Below, one piece after another: positions 52,501-61,400 of a stretch of 64,000 nucleotides of DNA. The number at the start of each line of letters is the position of its first letter. Position 1 is the first letter of the stretch. The notes below the pieces were generated by a model. The model did no database searches. It was not told the origin of the DNA and saw only the letters and a list, made by a program, of their open reading frames with translations. Location of the stretch: contig OX243825.1 in assembly GCA_945859605.1 (NCBI GenBank), positions 27,630,912 through 27,694,911 of the forward strand, in the 5' to 3' direction. Position numbers and translations under genes: made by a program. The DNA comes from Lumbricus rubellus (taxonomy: Eukaryota; Annelida; Clitellata; Crassiclitellata; Lumbricidae).

Positions 52501-53829
52501 CAAAACAATTGCTCGACCTGTTAATGGGACTTTATGGTATCACTTTCTGTACCTAACTGATGAGAGTCTGTCTTATAGTGCAGTACTATACATGTAATAT
52601 ATACACTGTGCCCCATGGGGGGGGAATGGCATCCGCGTTCACAAAGCCTGGGTCAATCCAGGTGAGCCCTCCCTGTGAGTACCTTTGGGGAAACTAAGGA
52701 TGCCACCAGCTGACCGAATTCATCCGAATCCCGGTCCACGCTCCGACAAGACCTGGAGCAGTAGCATACGTGAAGAAGAAGAAGACTGTGCCCCATAAAA
52801 AAACACACCAAAAAACTTTTCAAAAATCTTCTATAAAACTAAGCCAAGTGTAATAAAAGTTTGTACGTTGTTTCTCAAATAATTTTGCCCCAAAATATTT
52901 TACATACTTACTCACAGAAGTGGTTGCTGTTGGAGGCAGTGACGCAGACTAGGCGTGTTTGGAAACATTTGAACAGAGATTGGTAGCTTATAGGACAGCG
53001 CCCCAGCACATCGCGCAAAGGACACCATTGAGTTGCTGCGACGTGAAACACCAAGCTTCATTGGACCGGAACTCTGGCCAGCAAACTCACCAGACCTCAA
53101 TACCGTTGACTACAGAATTTGGGGTCTAATGCAGGAACGCGTCTACCAGACAGCAATACGGGACATCAACGAGTTGAAGGAGCGCCTCATCGTTGTGTGG
53201 CCACACAGTTGAAGCAGAGTGTCATTGACAAAGCTATTGAACAGTGGCGTCCAAGGCTGAGAGCGGCAGAGCCTGCGTTCAAGCGAAGGGACATCACTTC
53301 GAACATCTTCTTAAATGAAACATTACTTTTTCTTATTTAACATTAGACTTCAATGCGTTTCATGACAAAGTTTTTTGGTGTTTTTTATGGGGCACAGTGT
53401 ATATATAATATTATGGGTCTACAATGCATAAGCTTATGCATGCATGCCTGTGCGTGTAACCAGCTAGAAAAAGTCACTGAAAGAGAGCAACTTGCTATTA
53501 TCGTTCTATTCAAGAAAATTCGAATTTTAAATTTTACGTAGGCCTACACTTAGTAAACTTAATTGTTTTCAGATGCAATAGAACTTAGCCTGTTAGGTCT
53601 GATGCAGTGTCGCTGTCGTTTAAATAAATAAACCAAGGCTACAGAGATGCATCCTGCATCTTATCATCGCAAATTACTTTTTAGTATTATAATGCTGCAT
53701 CGGTGGTTTAAAATAAATGAGCCAGAGCACAACAGTAATAACTATGGAGTTACTTGTGAAATTTGTCGCTTCCTTGAGATGAACGTTCTGTAGAAGGAAC
53801 CAAATCAATACAGACTTCAAGGTGAACAT
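40539..53829 (-). CDS. Secreted Ig-domain C-type lectin, gene 5 (about 600 aa, at least 11 exons)
   Basis: Exons in order: signal 53829-53754; Ig pieces 51406-51260, 50814-50635, 50244-50098, 48575-48464, 48066-47732, 47088-46954, 45561-45430; a 39-base Ser/Thr exon 44347-44309; CTLD exons 43058-42849 and 40834-40539. Junctions are phase 1, except phase 2 between 48464 and 48066, and match at every join listed. The signal is MFTLKSVLIWFLLQN. The CTLD has CPRGF, YCYGV, GARAAMI, WTSGI, FVWTFN, RPGQPDC (QPD) and LNDNDC and is the closest sister of gene 4. Three complete Ig domains and one partial precede it. A possible further Ig half-exon near 52177-52240 is degraded. One transcript spanning all exons is inferred from phase and from signal-exon and lectin placement; Ig and CTLD parts could be separate genes. 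Confidence 0.65.
41040..42761. mobile_element. TTAA-flanked non-autonomous element 2
   Basis: TTAACCTTTATTGACCCAACG on the left and GGGATAATAAAGGTTAA on the right, with TTAA at both borders. Subterminal palindromes ACGTTCCCAAAGTGGAAC occur at 41059, 41400 and 42607. The centre (41740-42500) is a GT-rich tandem repeat. It lies in the intron between the two CTLD exons of gene 5. Confidence 0.65.
41740..42500. repeat. GT/GGTGGG-rich tandem repeat, about 180-bp period
   Basis: GAAAACCAAGTGAAACATTA and a following TTTCATGAATTTCATATGTTG stretch recur near 41828, 42016 and 42364, with GGGTGGGGTGGAG-rich sequence between. Strong G/C strand asymmetry. Confidence 0.6.
42849..43058 (-). CDS. CTLD first-half exon of gene 5
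   Basis: Same length (210 bases) and phase as the gene 4 exon at 33402-33611. Contains YTDCPRGF, SAYCYGVYNL, NRVCEVL and AREHDIIRTHLVEF. Relative to gene 4, GLGYGARAAMIS became VLAEGARAAMIT; the long-form cysteines are kept. Confidence 0.9.
43170..43620. mobile_element. MITE with GTTGTGTTTCCGGTAAC ends
   Basis: Perfect 17-base inverted ends GTTGTGTTTCCGGTAAC and GTTACCGGAAACACAAC. The centre at 43435-43545 is an A/T-only inverted tract. Confidence 0.8.
43821..44168. mobile_element. MITE with GGCATAGGCGTAGG ends
   Basis: Ends GGCATAGGCGTAGGAGAC and GTCCCCTACGCCTATGCC. Inside, a unit GTCGTCAGAATTTTCGGGCG GAAAAGTAACGGG is duplicated (43978-44025 and 44059-44110), each copy preceded by a poly-A run. 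Confidence 0.75.
44309..44347 (-). CDS. 13-residue Ser/Thr linker exon of gene 5
   Basis: TCAACAG acceptor, GTACGAAA donor, phase 1 at both ends. It encodes STTSASNVPTES and links the last Ig domain to the lectin domain. Very short, so recognition may need exonic enhancers. Confidence 0.55.
45430..47088 (-). CDS. Ig domain A (two exons), cysteine-less
   Basis: Exon 47088-46954 reads PRFLSVPQNCNATIGETVKF, EYRVTGKPPPDIRWTRRG; exon 45561-45430 reads VVFHYSGLSIVNVTEEMTSS, then LQLNISNSFGYSLANVYLNV. This is a clear I-set fold with the core Trp (IRW) and the NSFG turn. The B-strand cysteine is Tyr (VKFEY), and the F-strand cysteine is also replaced (LQLN), so the intradomain disulphide is absent. 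Confidence 0.8.
45807..45958. mobile_element. GGGCGGAGTTT MITE, inverse of 9655-9824
   Basis: Starts GTGGGCGGAGTTTATCAGAG, contains TTTTACCATGAAAATGGTAT and ends ACTACGCCCATG. Confidence 0.65.
46263..46343. repeat. 81-bp palindrome (39-bp perfect arms)
   Basis: CAGTTGTAACAATAATAATA TGATAAC... on the left is mirrored exactly by GTTATCATATTATTATTGTT ACAACTG on the right around a 3-base loop. Flanking TTCAAAACCCGTCG and CGGGTTTTGAGCCC motifs (46355 and 46765) suggest this is one end of a larger inverted-repeat element. Confidence 0.9.
47732..48575 (-). CDS. Ig domain B (two exons) with Ser and Ser/Asn homopolymer loops
   Basis: Exon 48575-48464 gives APLFNAAPVLLFKSTDIQKV and FFGDTVSIQCIFSG; exon 48066-47732 gives DRPIPEITWQAMDP, RFKLMQRGSTLVIEKVDETS and PEELTCEGRNEAG. 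The two cysteines and the Trp of the Ig core are present. Two insertions are coded by trinucleotide repeats: a run of Ser after VTEGST, between strands C and D, and Ser then Asn after NEAG in the FG-loop position. The exon ends QLLIFG before a GTAATAA donor. The acceptor of the second exon (ACACAAG) has a weak pyrimidine tract. Confidence 0.7.
48097..48242. mobile_element. CAGTGGCGTAGCC MITE (copy 1)
   Basis: GTGTAGCCAGGAATTTCC on the left and GGCTACGCCACTG on the right; interior CTTGCTTTTTCTTATAATT-like sequence matches the copy at 51992-52145 in inverse orientation. Confidence 0.75.
48850..48905 (-). mobile_element. LINE/SINE tail fragment
   Basis: ATTTATATAGAGCCCCTTCA and CAGAGGCGCTCCCGGCC are the inverse of the CR1/L2-type tail at 61960-62000. 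Similar short tails lie at 50380-50430, 50935-50995 and 60770-60815. Confidence 0.6.
48916..49391. mobile_element. Foldback-like element with tandem-array termini (FB-2)
   Basis: Each end is an array of ACGACAACTCGTCCA units, inverted between ends (48919-49000 and 49310-49385), flanked by the direct repeat TTTGTAAG (48908-48915 and 49392-49399). Inside are GAAATAGAAGCTGGATTGAT units, the same core repeat as in FB-1. The two elements share architecture but not the terminal unit. Confidence 0.75.
50098..50814 (-). CDS. Ig domain C (two exons)
   Basis: Exon 50814-50635 reads ADHTPLKYNVSVGIGLVIDC, RYNARSVPPATFRWLRLRYK; exon 50244-50098 reads AYNDQLFLRTGSLVFVNTKV, NDTGLYMCMATNAEL and ends YLEVT. 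Canonical Ig features are all present: B-strand Cys (VIDC), core Trp (FRW), D-x-G-x-Y-x-C (DTGLYMC). Acceptor CTTGCAG, donors GTTAGT and GTATGG, phase 1 throughout. Confidence 0.85.
51260..51406 (-). CDS. Ig domain D, second half
   Basis: Acceptor TCGAACAG, donor GTATGT, phase 1 both sides. Reads GTKTVKVGDNSFTVEFANQS, SEGVYSVVAENQFGVAIYPG, VRLSMA. This is the E-F-G part of an I-set domain, with SEGVYSV where DxGxYxC is usual, so the F-strand cysteine is Ser. The first half is not securely found; a fragment ending ITINCTFSGNPRPR before GTAATC at 52177 fits as its B strand, but the phase does not match and a frame break lies upstream. Confidence 0.65.
51992..52145. mobile_element. CAGTGGCGTAGCC MITE (copy 2)
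   Basis: Starts CAGTGGAGTAGACAAG and ends TTCCTGGCTACACCACTG; inverse of 48097-48242. Confidence 0.75.
52177..52240 (-). pseudogene. Degraded Ig half-exon
   Basis: Minus strand reads ELDFITINCTFSGNPRPR, a typical Ig B-C segment, with a GTAATC donor. Immediately upstream another frame reads GENLTFFGQLKSSS, resembling the A-strand region of domain B (VFFGD), so a frameshift probably splits the exon. Confidence 0.4.
52604..53399 (+). mobile_element. mariner/Tc1-type element, deleted, with nested insertion
   Basis: Terminal inverted repeat CACTGTGCCCCAT(A)n and the right end GGTGTTTTTTATGGGGCACA GTG, flanked by TA. The plus strand of 52970-53320 reads an APAHRA-like segment, DTIELLRRETPSFIGPELWP, ANSPDLNTVDYRIWGLMQER and DKAIEQWRPRLRAAEP, the C-terminal half of a mariner transposase, with a frame break after LKERLIVVW. 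Non-functional. Confidence 0.85.
52617..52784. mobile_element. 168-bp insertion in the mariner terminal repeat
   Basis: Flanked by a perfect 12-bp direct repeat ACTGTGCCCCAT (52605-52616, 52785-52796). It starts with a G run and ends with GAAGAAGAAGAAG, a simple-repeat tail. Target duplication and tail fit an LINE-mobilised short element. Confidence 0.8.
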
Positions 53830-55120
53830 GGCTGTCTCTCTCTCTCTCTCGTCTCTGCTATAAAGTCAACAGACAATAATAATTATTAGGCTATAATTGT
53901 GTCCAATTTACAGATTTTGATGCGCATGATTAAAATAGCTGATCCTTAAAGAATCAATAACGTCCAAGGAAGGAACAAGAATGATAGCATTGAAAAGGAA
54001 TGCATAGAAGCGACGTGATGACTGTGTGATAAGACAAAAACACGAAAAATAAAAGATGGATGAATTATCATGAATCGACCATTATCGTTGTGCTTACACG
54101 GAGCAAGACGCTGTTCCAAAATCTGCAGCATGCAGCTGCTGTCATGACTCTGTCAGAATCAAGGCTGTACTCTAGGGCATTATAGGCTACGTCGGCATTA
54201 TTCTACAGCGTGTACTCACTAAGTCTTTACAATTAAAAAGAAATGAGTAGCCTATGTGAAATTACAAGCAACAATAGTCGAAAATCGCAAAAACTAGTGG
54301 TTTTTGGACTGCCATGAACGTATTGCGGACACAAAAAGACAAGAAAAGCAGGCGATGATTTTGACAACTAAAAAATTTCATCAGTAAATAAAAATTTCAG
54401 CCCCCCAAAATTCGGCTGGTGACGCGTGACTGACACTCCCCCCTAGTCTCCCCCGGAGACCTATTTAGAAACAGATTTTTCTTCGGCGGATCTGTTCCAG
54501 AATAAATTGGCCCCCCGGAAAGTATACTCTGAAGTAAAGTCTCCGTGGGGAGAGAATATTTCCGTCGTCCACGAAATAAAGTTCAGCGTGAAATGGGCTA
54601 CAGTTGCATCAAATTTAGAGACGAGCCGGCTAAGCGGTTAGTTTACGTTGCCAGATTTATATAACAAGAGAATATAGGCCTATAGACTACACTTTTACTT
54701 CAGAAAATTTCCTCCAATGCAGATTTTCAGGGACTCTGTTTCGGGGGAGAGCTTTTGCATCAGGGAGACCCAATCATAATAGCTCAAGCCTATATCGGAG
54801 TTACCAAGTGAATCAGAAATCTATGCCCAGTGTCGGTTCTAGTTGGGTGTTGAACCTCCGAGCTCTTCAAAAATGTGCGTGCAAGATGTGTCAACTTTTG
54901 AATTGCGTTTTATAATGTGACAACATGTCAAATAAGGCAAATGTAATAATTTGTGCAAAACGTCCCTCTTTGGATGTAGGCCTATCCTTCAATGCCATCC
55001 CCAAATTTATCACGAAGAATTCAGTGATATTGAAGTAGGCCTAATAATAGTTATTATTTTCATATAGTAGGCTACTTAGTATAATCTCCTATAGGACCTA
55101 AATTATTTATTTTTTCTCAC

Positions 55121-55190
55121 CGATGCGTGTCGTTTCCGCTTCTTCGTTGTGCTTTTTTCGGAAGTCAGGAAATGTCCGTCTAAACTCTAA
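55121..55190 (-). other. Probable 5' UTR exon, module copy 5
   Basis: Aligned with 1271, ending GAAACGACACGCATCG before GTGAGA. 1.3 kb upstream of the gene 5 signal exon. Confidence 0.35.
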
Positions 55191-55314
55191 ACCTACATGT
55201 AGGCCTATCAGTCGCACGTTGAAGAGTCAACATGCAATGGACAGCCACGCCAAGACTTGTGCAGTCTTAAGAAAATTAGGAATGCTTGTGATTAATTGAA
55301 TCCACAGAGAATTT

Positions 55315-55321
55315 CTCTCTC

Positions 55322-55368
<47 letters not shown>

Positions 55369-55385
55369 GCCTCTCTCTCTGTCTC
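55315..55385. repeat. (CTGT)n/(CT)n microsatellite
   Basis: CTCTCTCTCTGTCTGTCTGT run. Confidence 0.95.
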
Positions 55386-55429
55386 AGGTTGTGCTTCAGC
55401 AGAAAACATCTGTCGTAGGCTATACAAAC

Positions 55430-55980
55430 TATCCGTTCTTGTCTAAATCATCGAAAACAAGTTTCAGATTAAAATTATTTGCCGCAGAACGTTGTACATT
55501 GTGTAGCTTACTATGTGTAGGCTATTGTGTAATGTGTATTGTATAAAAAAACGCATTATAATTGTTAAGAGATGTCAGATCACCAAACAGGATCGCTCGT
55601 TTATGTAGGTCTACTACAATATTTAATGTTTCTTGCACATAAACATCGACTACTTCAAAGCAATGTCGTTCATTGTCGCGTTTAGATAATTTTGACATAT
55701 TAAGTTCGTAGCATAATAATATTACTTCCAGAATATCAGGCTATTTGTAACGGAAGGAACAATTCAAAGCAAGCCAATTATTACTGTTTGCTCCTTTATA
55801 CACGCTAACACACACGAATGCAGACACACGCACAATAGCCTACATGTAGATCTAATAGACCCGACGCAATATACAATTATTATAGGCTACATGTAGGCCA
55901 TTTAGCAGTTCATGTGGTGCCTTTGTAGCATAATCTTCAAAAAGACGTTACATGTAGCCTAAATAACACATAGGCCTAGC
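55430..55980 (-). promoter_or_regulatory. Conserved upstream block of lectin module (copy 5)
   Basis: GCAATGTCGTTCATTGTCGC GTTTAGA and the CACACACGAATGCAGACACA region align with copies 1 and 2. Several TAGGCCTA and ACATGTA words are clustered at 55830-55990. Confidence 0.4.
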
Positions 55981-56352
55981 CTACATGTAACATTAAGTTT
56001 TATCTGAACGAGTTTGAGATGGTGGTCCATTGGTGGAGGATCCTAGCTTATGTAATTCAAATCTGCAATTAAGACTCGTCTCGTTCAACTTGAACCCATT
56101 TAGCCTACGTCTGACTGAGTGACCCCTGCAGCTATCTAACGATGTTCAGCATCAATATTCCTCCATGGATCATGATGTTTTTCACAGCTATTCCACCGAA
56201 CGAATCCATGCACGGATTTCGCAGAAATTCGTTGACAAAAAGGGAGACACACTTGACTTGCAAGGGGAGATCACAAAATGTATGCAGGAATTATAGCAGC
56301 AGACCTACTTGAGGAAAGACCGAGAGGACGTATATTATACGAAAGAGTTCAA

Positions 56353-57337
56353 TTAACCCTCGGGCTACCAGGGGGGTTGTAACCACCCCCCCTAGGTTTT
56401 TCCCAAATAAAACTTTTTGCGTTTGGAATAAAATTTTGAGGTTTTAGGTAGCTGTAGAGGATTCATTTGTGCACATTTTGAGCTAAAATGTGTGATGATA
56501 TACCATACCATTCAAAAGTTATACCCGATATACCCGAAGCACCAGGGGGGGGGGATACCACCCCCCCTTAGATTATCGGCTATATCTTATCCGTCCTTTG
56601 ACATGAAGAGACACAAATTACACCATTCTGTAGAGGGAATGTGGGGCTACATTTTGGTGGTCACGGAGTTGTCTTTTAACAACCGGAAAAGCTCAAAATA
56701 AATTAAAATATATAAAAAGGTGTTTTATTTTCATAAAATCTTCATGTTTTTCTTATTAAAAATTATTCATAACTAATTTTTCAAGAGAAATAAATTATGC
56801 CATTCTATAGAGGGCACTTAGGGCTATATTTTGATACTAATTAGTTTGATATATGATGACCGGAAGTGCTCAAAATAAATTTAAATGTGTGAAAATGTTG
56901 GGTTTTTCTGCAACGCAAACCGATAAGTCTGCGTAAACGTTTTTCAGCAGCTAATACATGTTTTTTTCTTTTTATTGTAATTAAAACTATCTTATTACTA
57001 GTTTTTATTGTTGGACATTGGACTTTATTATATGTAAACTATTTTTAAATAAATAAATTATGTTAAAAACACAGAATCTAATATTTTGCTTATGCGAAAG
57101 TATACATTTTGTGGAATCGACGGGTGCCTACGGTAAAAAAATTCATAACTTCCGGGTGCTTTCATATATTTTAAACCTAAATATACCATTTTGTGCAGAA
57201 ATGAATGCTGAATCCATTGGTGTATTACAAGTTATGATATCTCAAACCGAACCCAAAATCCAGGGGGGGGGGTGGTAACCACCCCCCCCCCCTTGGTAGT
57301 CAGTGTTACAAAAAAAGCTTGGTAGCCCGAGGGTTAA
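56353..57337. mobile_element. TTAA-flanked non-autonomous element 3
   Basis: Inverted ends CCCTCGGGCTACCA and TGGTAGCCCGAGGG with TTAA on both sides, followed inward by GGTTGTAACCACCCCCC-type blocks on both arms. No transposase; the interior is AT-rich with internal GTGCTCAAAATAAATT repeats. Confidence 0.85.
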
Positions 57338-57339
57338 TA

Positions 57340-58441
57340 AGCCGCATGGGTCTATACGTGCGTGAGGATAGATCAATCTGACAAATTCGGTGAGAGGGAA
57401 GAAATAAGAGAAGGACATAATGTAGATAGAATGAGTGAGAAGATTTGGGAGAAAGGAAGGTAGATAGTATACGGATTGAGAGCTGTTGTTTCTCTGCTCT
57501 GAGGAATTTCCCCGATTATATCTGGCATAGCCTATTGCAAGCCTCCCAATTCCTGGTATAATTTAAATCACACGTGATCATGTGAAACAGACAGCAAAAG
57601 GAAGATCCTAGATTGCCAGTCTGCCTTTTGCACGTCCAAGCGAGACATCCAGGTTTCCCAGCGAATGTAATAACAACTCACTATTGGCAATCAGTATGGG
57701 ATTGGCTTTTGGTAAATTTGTTTCAACAAGGAAGAAGGAAGCAGCTCCATGCTGGTCTCTCTCTGCCTTTCTATCTCTTTGTCTCGCTGTCCTTTCTCTT
57801 TTCCCTTCTCACCCCACCTTGTACTGTAATTGATTCACACCGTGTAACAGGATCTTATTCAATTGTTAGGCAATTTCCTAAACTGTTTACAATCAACAAC
57901 GTGACATCAGTTCCTTTTAATATTCAATATCCGCGTACGCATTTTATGTAGGTTTGGTTGCATGCACGTTTGTGTTTGTAGGCCTATGTGTATTGCGTAG
58001 GTTATTATTTTGAATCTATGCGTGTTTTAAAGTATGGTAGGCCTAGCCTAATAGTTACTGTAGGTCTACTTACAATGCAACGTAATAGGAACCTATGCTG
58101 TCATGAGTTCTTATTTTCATAAGAACATAAAACCGCAATATCATTGCTCCCAAAGAACCAATTCGTCCCCAAAAACTTATTCGACCCCCAATTATGGTTG
58201 TCTGTATTTTCTTATAATGGTAGAAAATACCACGTGTGTGTGTCAACGACTGTGTGATCATAGATAAGTGTGCGCAATTGCTGTCTCCAATGATTCCTGC
58301 ATAGTATCGTAGTTTCTGAATAATATCGATAGGGCCTACATTCTTTTTATGTTCAACGTTTGGTTAGACCAATTTCTAGCGCATAACATAATAGTCTATG
58401 CGAAAAAAGCTTTTGTCATAGACTAACATTAACCTTGGACC
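57340..58441. other. Intergenic stretch, no gene seen
   Basis: AT-rich sequence with TAGGCCTA words at 57980 and 58040. A plus-strand frame at 57613-57951 has no domain signature, no coding bias I can see and no flanking splice logic. Confidence 0.5.
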
Positions 58442-61400
58442 TTACAACAATGGTCCGAGCAAACCAGACTTGCAGCCTGGGACGGAAGCCGGACAATGTG
58501 TCGGCCCAGAGGTTTCACTTCGACAGCTGAAGGAGCTTGGACCGTCACTTACACTTTTTATTGTTGCGAAACCACTGAAGAAGCGATGCGATTTGGGATA
58601 CTTTGAATAATCAACGCTACGGCCGCACCATTGGTCATAGACCTATCAACAAAAATAATAACAATTATTCAATAACAGGATATGATGACACTACAGAGTG
58701 ACAGTGGTAGGCTACCAGTGTTTTTGGTGAGGACTGTTTAACTGACTGAAGCTACAGCAAATAAAATACAAAATCTGATGTGTCTATAATGATTACATTG
58801 ACATTAAATTTTGAAGAATCGAAATCGTGTTCTACGTTTTCCTTTCTCGTCACCGTAACGACAAAACAATCGATATTCCATTAGGCTTATACCCGGAACG
58901 GAGGTGGAATTTCGTACCTGGACCGTGTCGTCATCTATGCATTTGATGAAAACAGCCGCGTGTCCATAGTATCTGTCGCCAGATGTGAATGTAGCAATCG
59001 CCGTATTAGCTGCAATGTTACGGTTGCACTTTCCATCCGCAGTCTAAAAATGTAATATCGATAAAAGTTGGCACATCTAAATACCAGCTGTGAAGTAAAC
59101 TTACAAATCTATTGGTCACTGACCCATTATTATGAAGGCAAAGGCAAGGCAAATACCATTTATTAAGGCAACAACCGTAGCACATTGATCAAGACAACAC
59201 AAAAAACCCAGAATAACAGCATTAACATTAATGATTAACATAACAGAAAGAATAAACAGCGTATTATAAGAATAAACAGTAGCCTACATTATAAAGCAAC
59301 GGATCGCATACGGTTAAGCACTTAAAGGGGAACCCCAAGGGGACAAGTCCCGCTATCAGAGGAACCCCAGTATCAGTCGTTGGTGAAATGGCAGATCAGA
59401 CAATGTAAATAGATTCAATACATCTAGCTTAACTAATTATCTCAGTGCAAACATATGAAAGTGATGTTTACAGTGAGACAGACAAGATCATAGGGTCGGT
59501 TGGTTACTCTGATTGTCAGATAATCCATCACAGGTTAAAAGACAAATAAAGTGATAGACAAATACCTTCAGCCTTTGTCCTGGTCTCCACGCTCCTGTTG
59601 CTGGCGGGTATTTTCCGTTCTTCGTGCACCTGCACTTGACATAAGCAACGCATTGTCCTCCTTTGCAAGTGTTCTGGCATTTTGAATCAACGCAATCGTA
59701 TGGAGTGTGGGAACTTGACTCGTGAACACGCTTTCCCTGATCATTCAATTGACACGTGTATTCATCCCCGTTCTTCGTTGGAATAACTGTAGAGAAGTGT
59801 TAGAAAATTATTGTGATGAACACCATGGCATTCTAACCTATATAGCCAGTCTTTTTATTTTAAGAACACGTCACAAAAACAGTTTTTGTCTTTAAAAAAT
59901 AGGCCTATGTCCCGCAATAATTTTATGAATATTTGTAACATATTCCTGAAAGCCATTTTAGAAGTTTCATCTTAGGCACCTGTCATAACCAGTGGAGGCG
60001 AATGTTTGCTTAGACAAGATAAATTAAATCACATGAGATAATCAAAGGTTTTATTGAGCTCTTTTACTTCTGAACAATAATGTTCAGACGATTCATTTAT
60101 CATTTTCTGGGTTTTTTCTCTCCAAAATATCTGTCTGATGCAGAGGAAAGTAAGCCATCTCCCGAGTCAACGTGCAATAAAACAATAATTATCATTCGTG
60201 TAAGCTGGAATGCACACTGCACAGCCTGTGATAATTACTATAATAAACACTTGAGATACATGTAGGTTGTACGGACCATATCTCTTAGACAAAAAAGTTT
60301 TTTGATTTGGTAAGGATAATAAATTATAGTGGATTTTTTTCGATTATAAACAGAGCACGTGGGGTTAATAATTCATCACAACTGACCTTCTGCAAGGTCA
60401 TTCCACAGTAACTGTTGAGAATAACATCTGAAGTCAGACTCCAGGTCTAAGTAGAGCCCGTCGGTCCATCCTTTCTGTTCATCGAAATACATGAGTGGAT
60501 TATTTATTTCTAGAACCTTGATACAGTTAAATAATGTTTGGCCAAGTTTGCATAATGATAGAAGGCAATGAAAAGTGTGTAATATATTATGGATAAATTC
60601 GTTGCTTTGGCTAAGTCTATCATAATTATGTCATACGATCATAATATAATTAGGCTATACCATCATTCTATAGATAAGCCTCATGTCAAGGATTTGCTTA
60701 CATGTACATGTAGATGCGTGTTATCGCAACCTTAAGTAACTGTCGTTTTCAGCCGTGATTGGGTCAGGATCGCTTCTGAGCAGCAACCCTAATAGGGCGC
60801 TATATAAATCTCCTTAATGAATAGGCCATATATTATGTTTTCTGTATACATGCGTTTGCCTGTCAAGCAGTGACATTTTGCTTCGAAACTGGCGCAAAAG
60901 CTTTGCCTTATCCAAGAGGATTCCGTCGACTGGACTTTTAACGAAAAATTCATCTCTACAATATTATTTCTTTAGTGCAGTTCATTGTTGCTATCATTAT
61001 TTTCATTACAAAGCATCATCATCGTCTTCATCGTAGTCAACAACACAACGTAACTATGGCAAATATAATTATAGGCCTACATCGAATTGCAGTTGACCTA
61101 CATTTCCGTTATAGTTGATTTGGAAGAACTCGAACCAGTAGATATAGTTAGCGTTGTTGAGAGAACTGCTGCAGCGAGTGTTGGCTCCCGTGTATCTGAA
61201 GCATTGACCAGATTTAGCTGATCCGATGACGCTCTGACCGCAAGCTGAACACAGAAAAAAGACAAGTTAGAAGTAATTTCCTTAAGGAATATTAATTTAG
61301 TCAGAGTTAATAAAAGAATATTGACAAAGCCTAATAGATAGAAATCGCCAGAAAAACCGTAGCACGCCATAATAATGAAAGGCCTAATGCTTTAATACTT

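Noticed and set aside
57613..57951. Plus-strand 112-residue frame
   Set aside because: No recognisable domain, no conserved neighbours, composition like surrounding non-coding DNA.
61098..61370. Minus-strand 90-residue frame over hydrolase exon 2
   Set aside because: Wrong frame; the frame joining exons 1 and 3 with GT/AG borders is the supported one.
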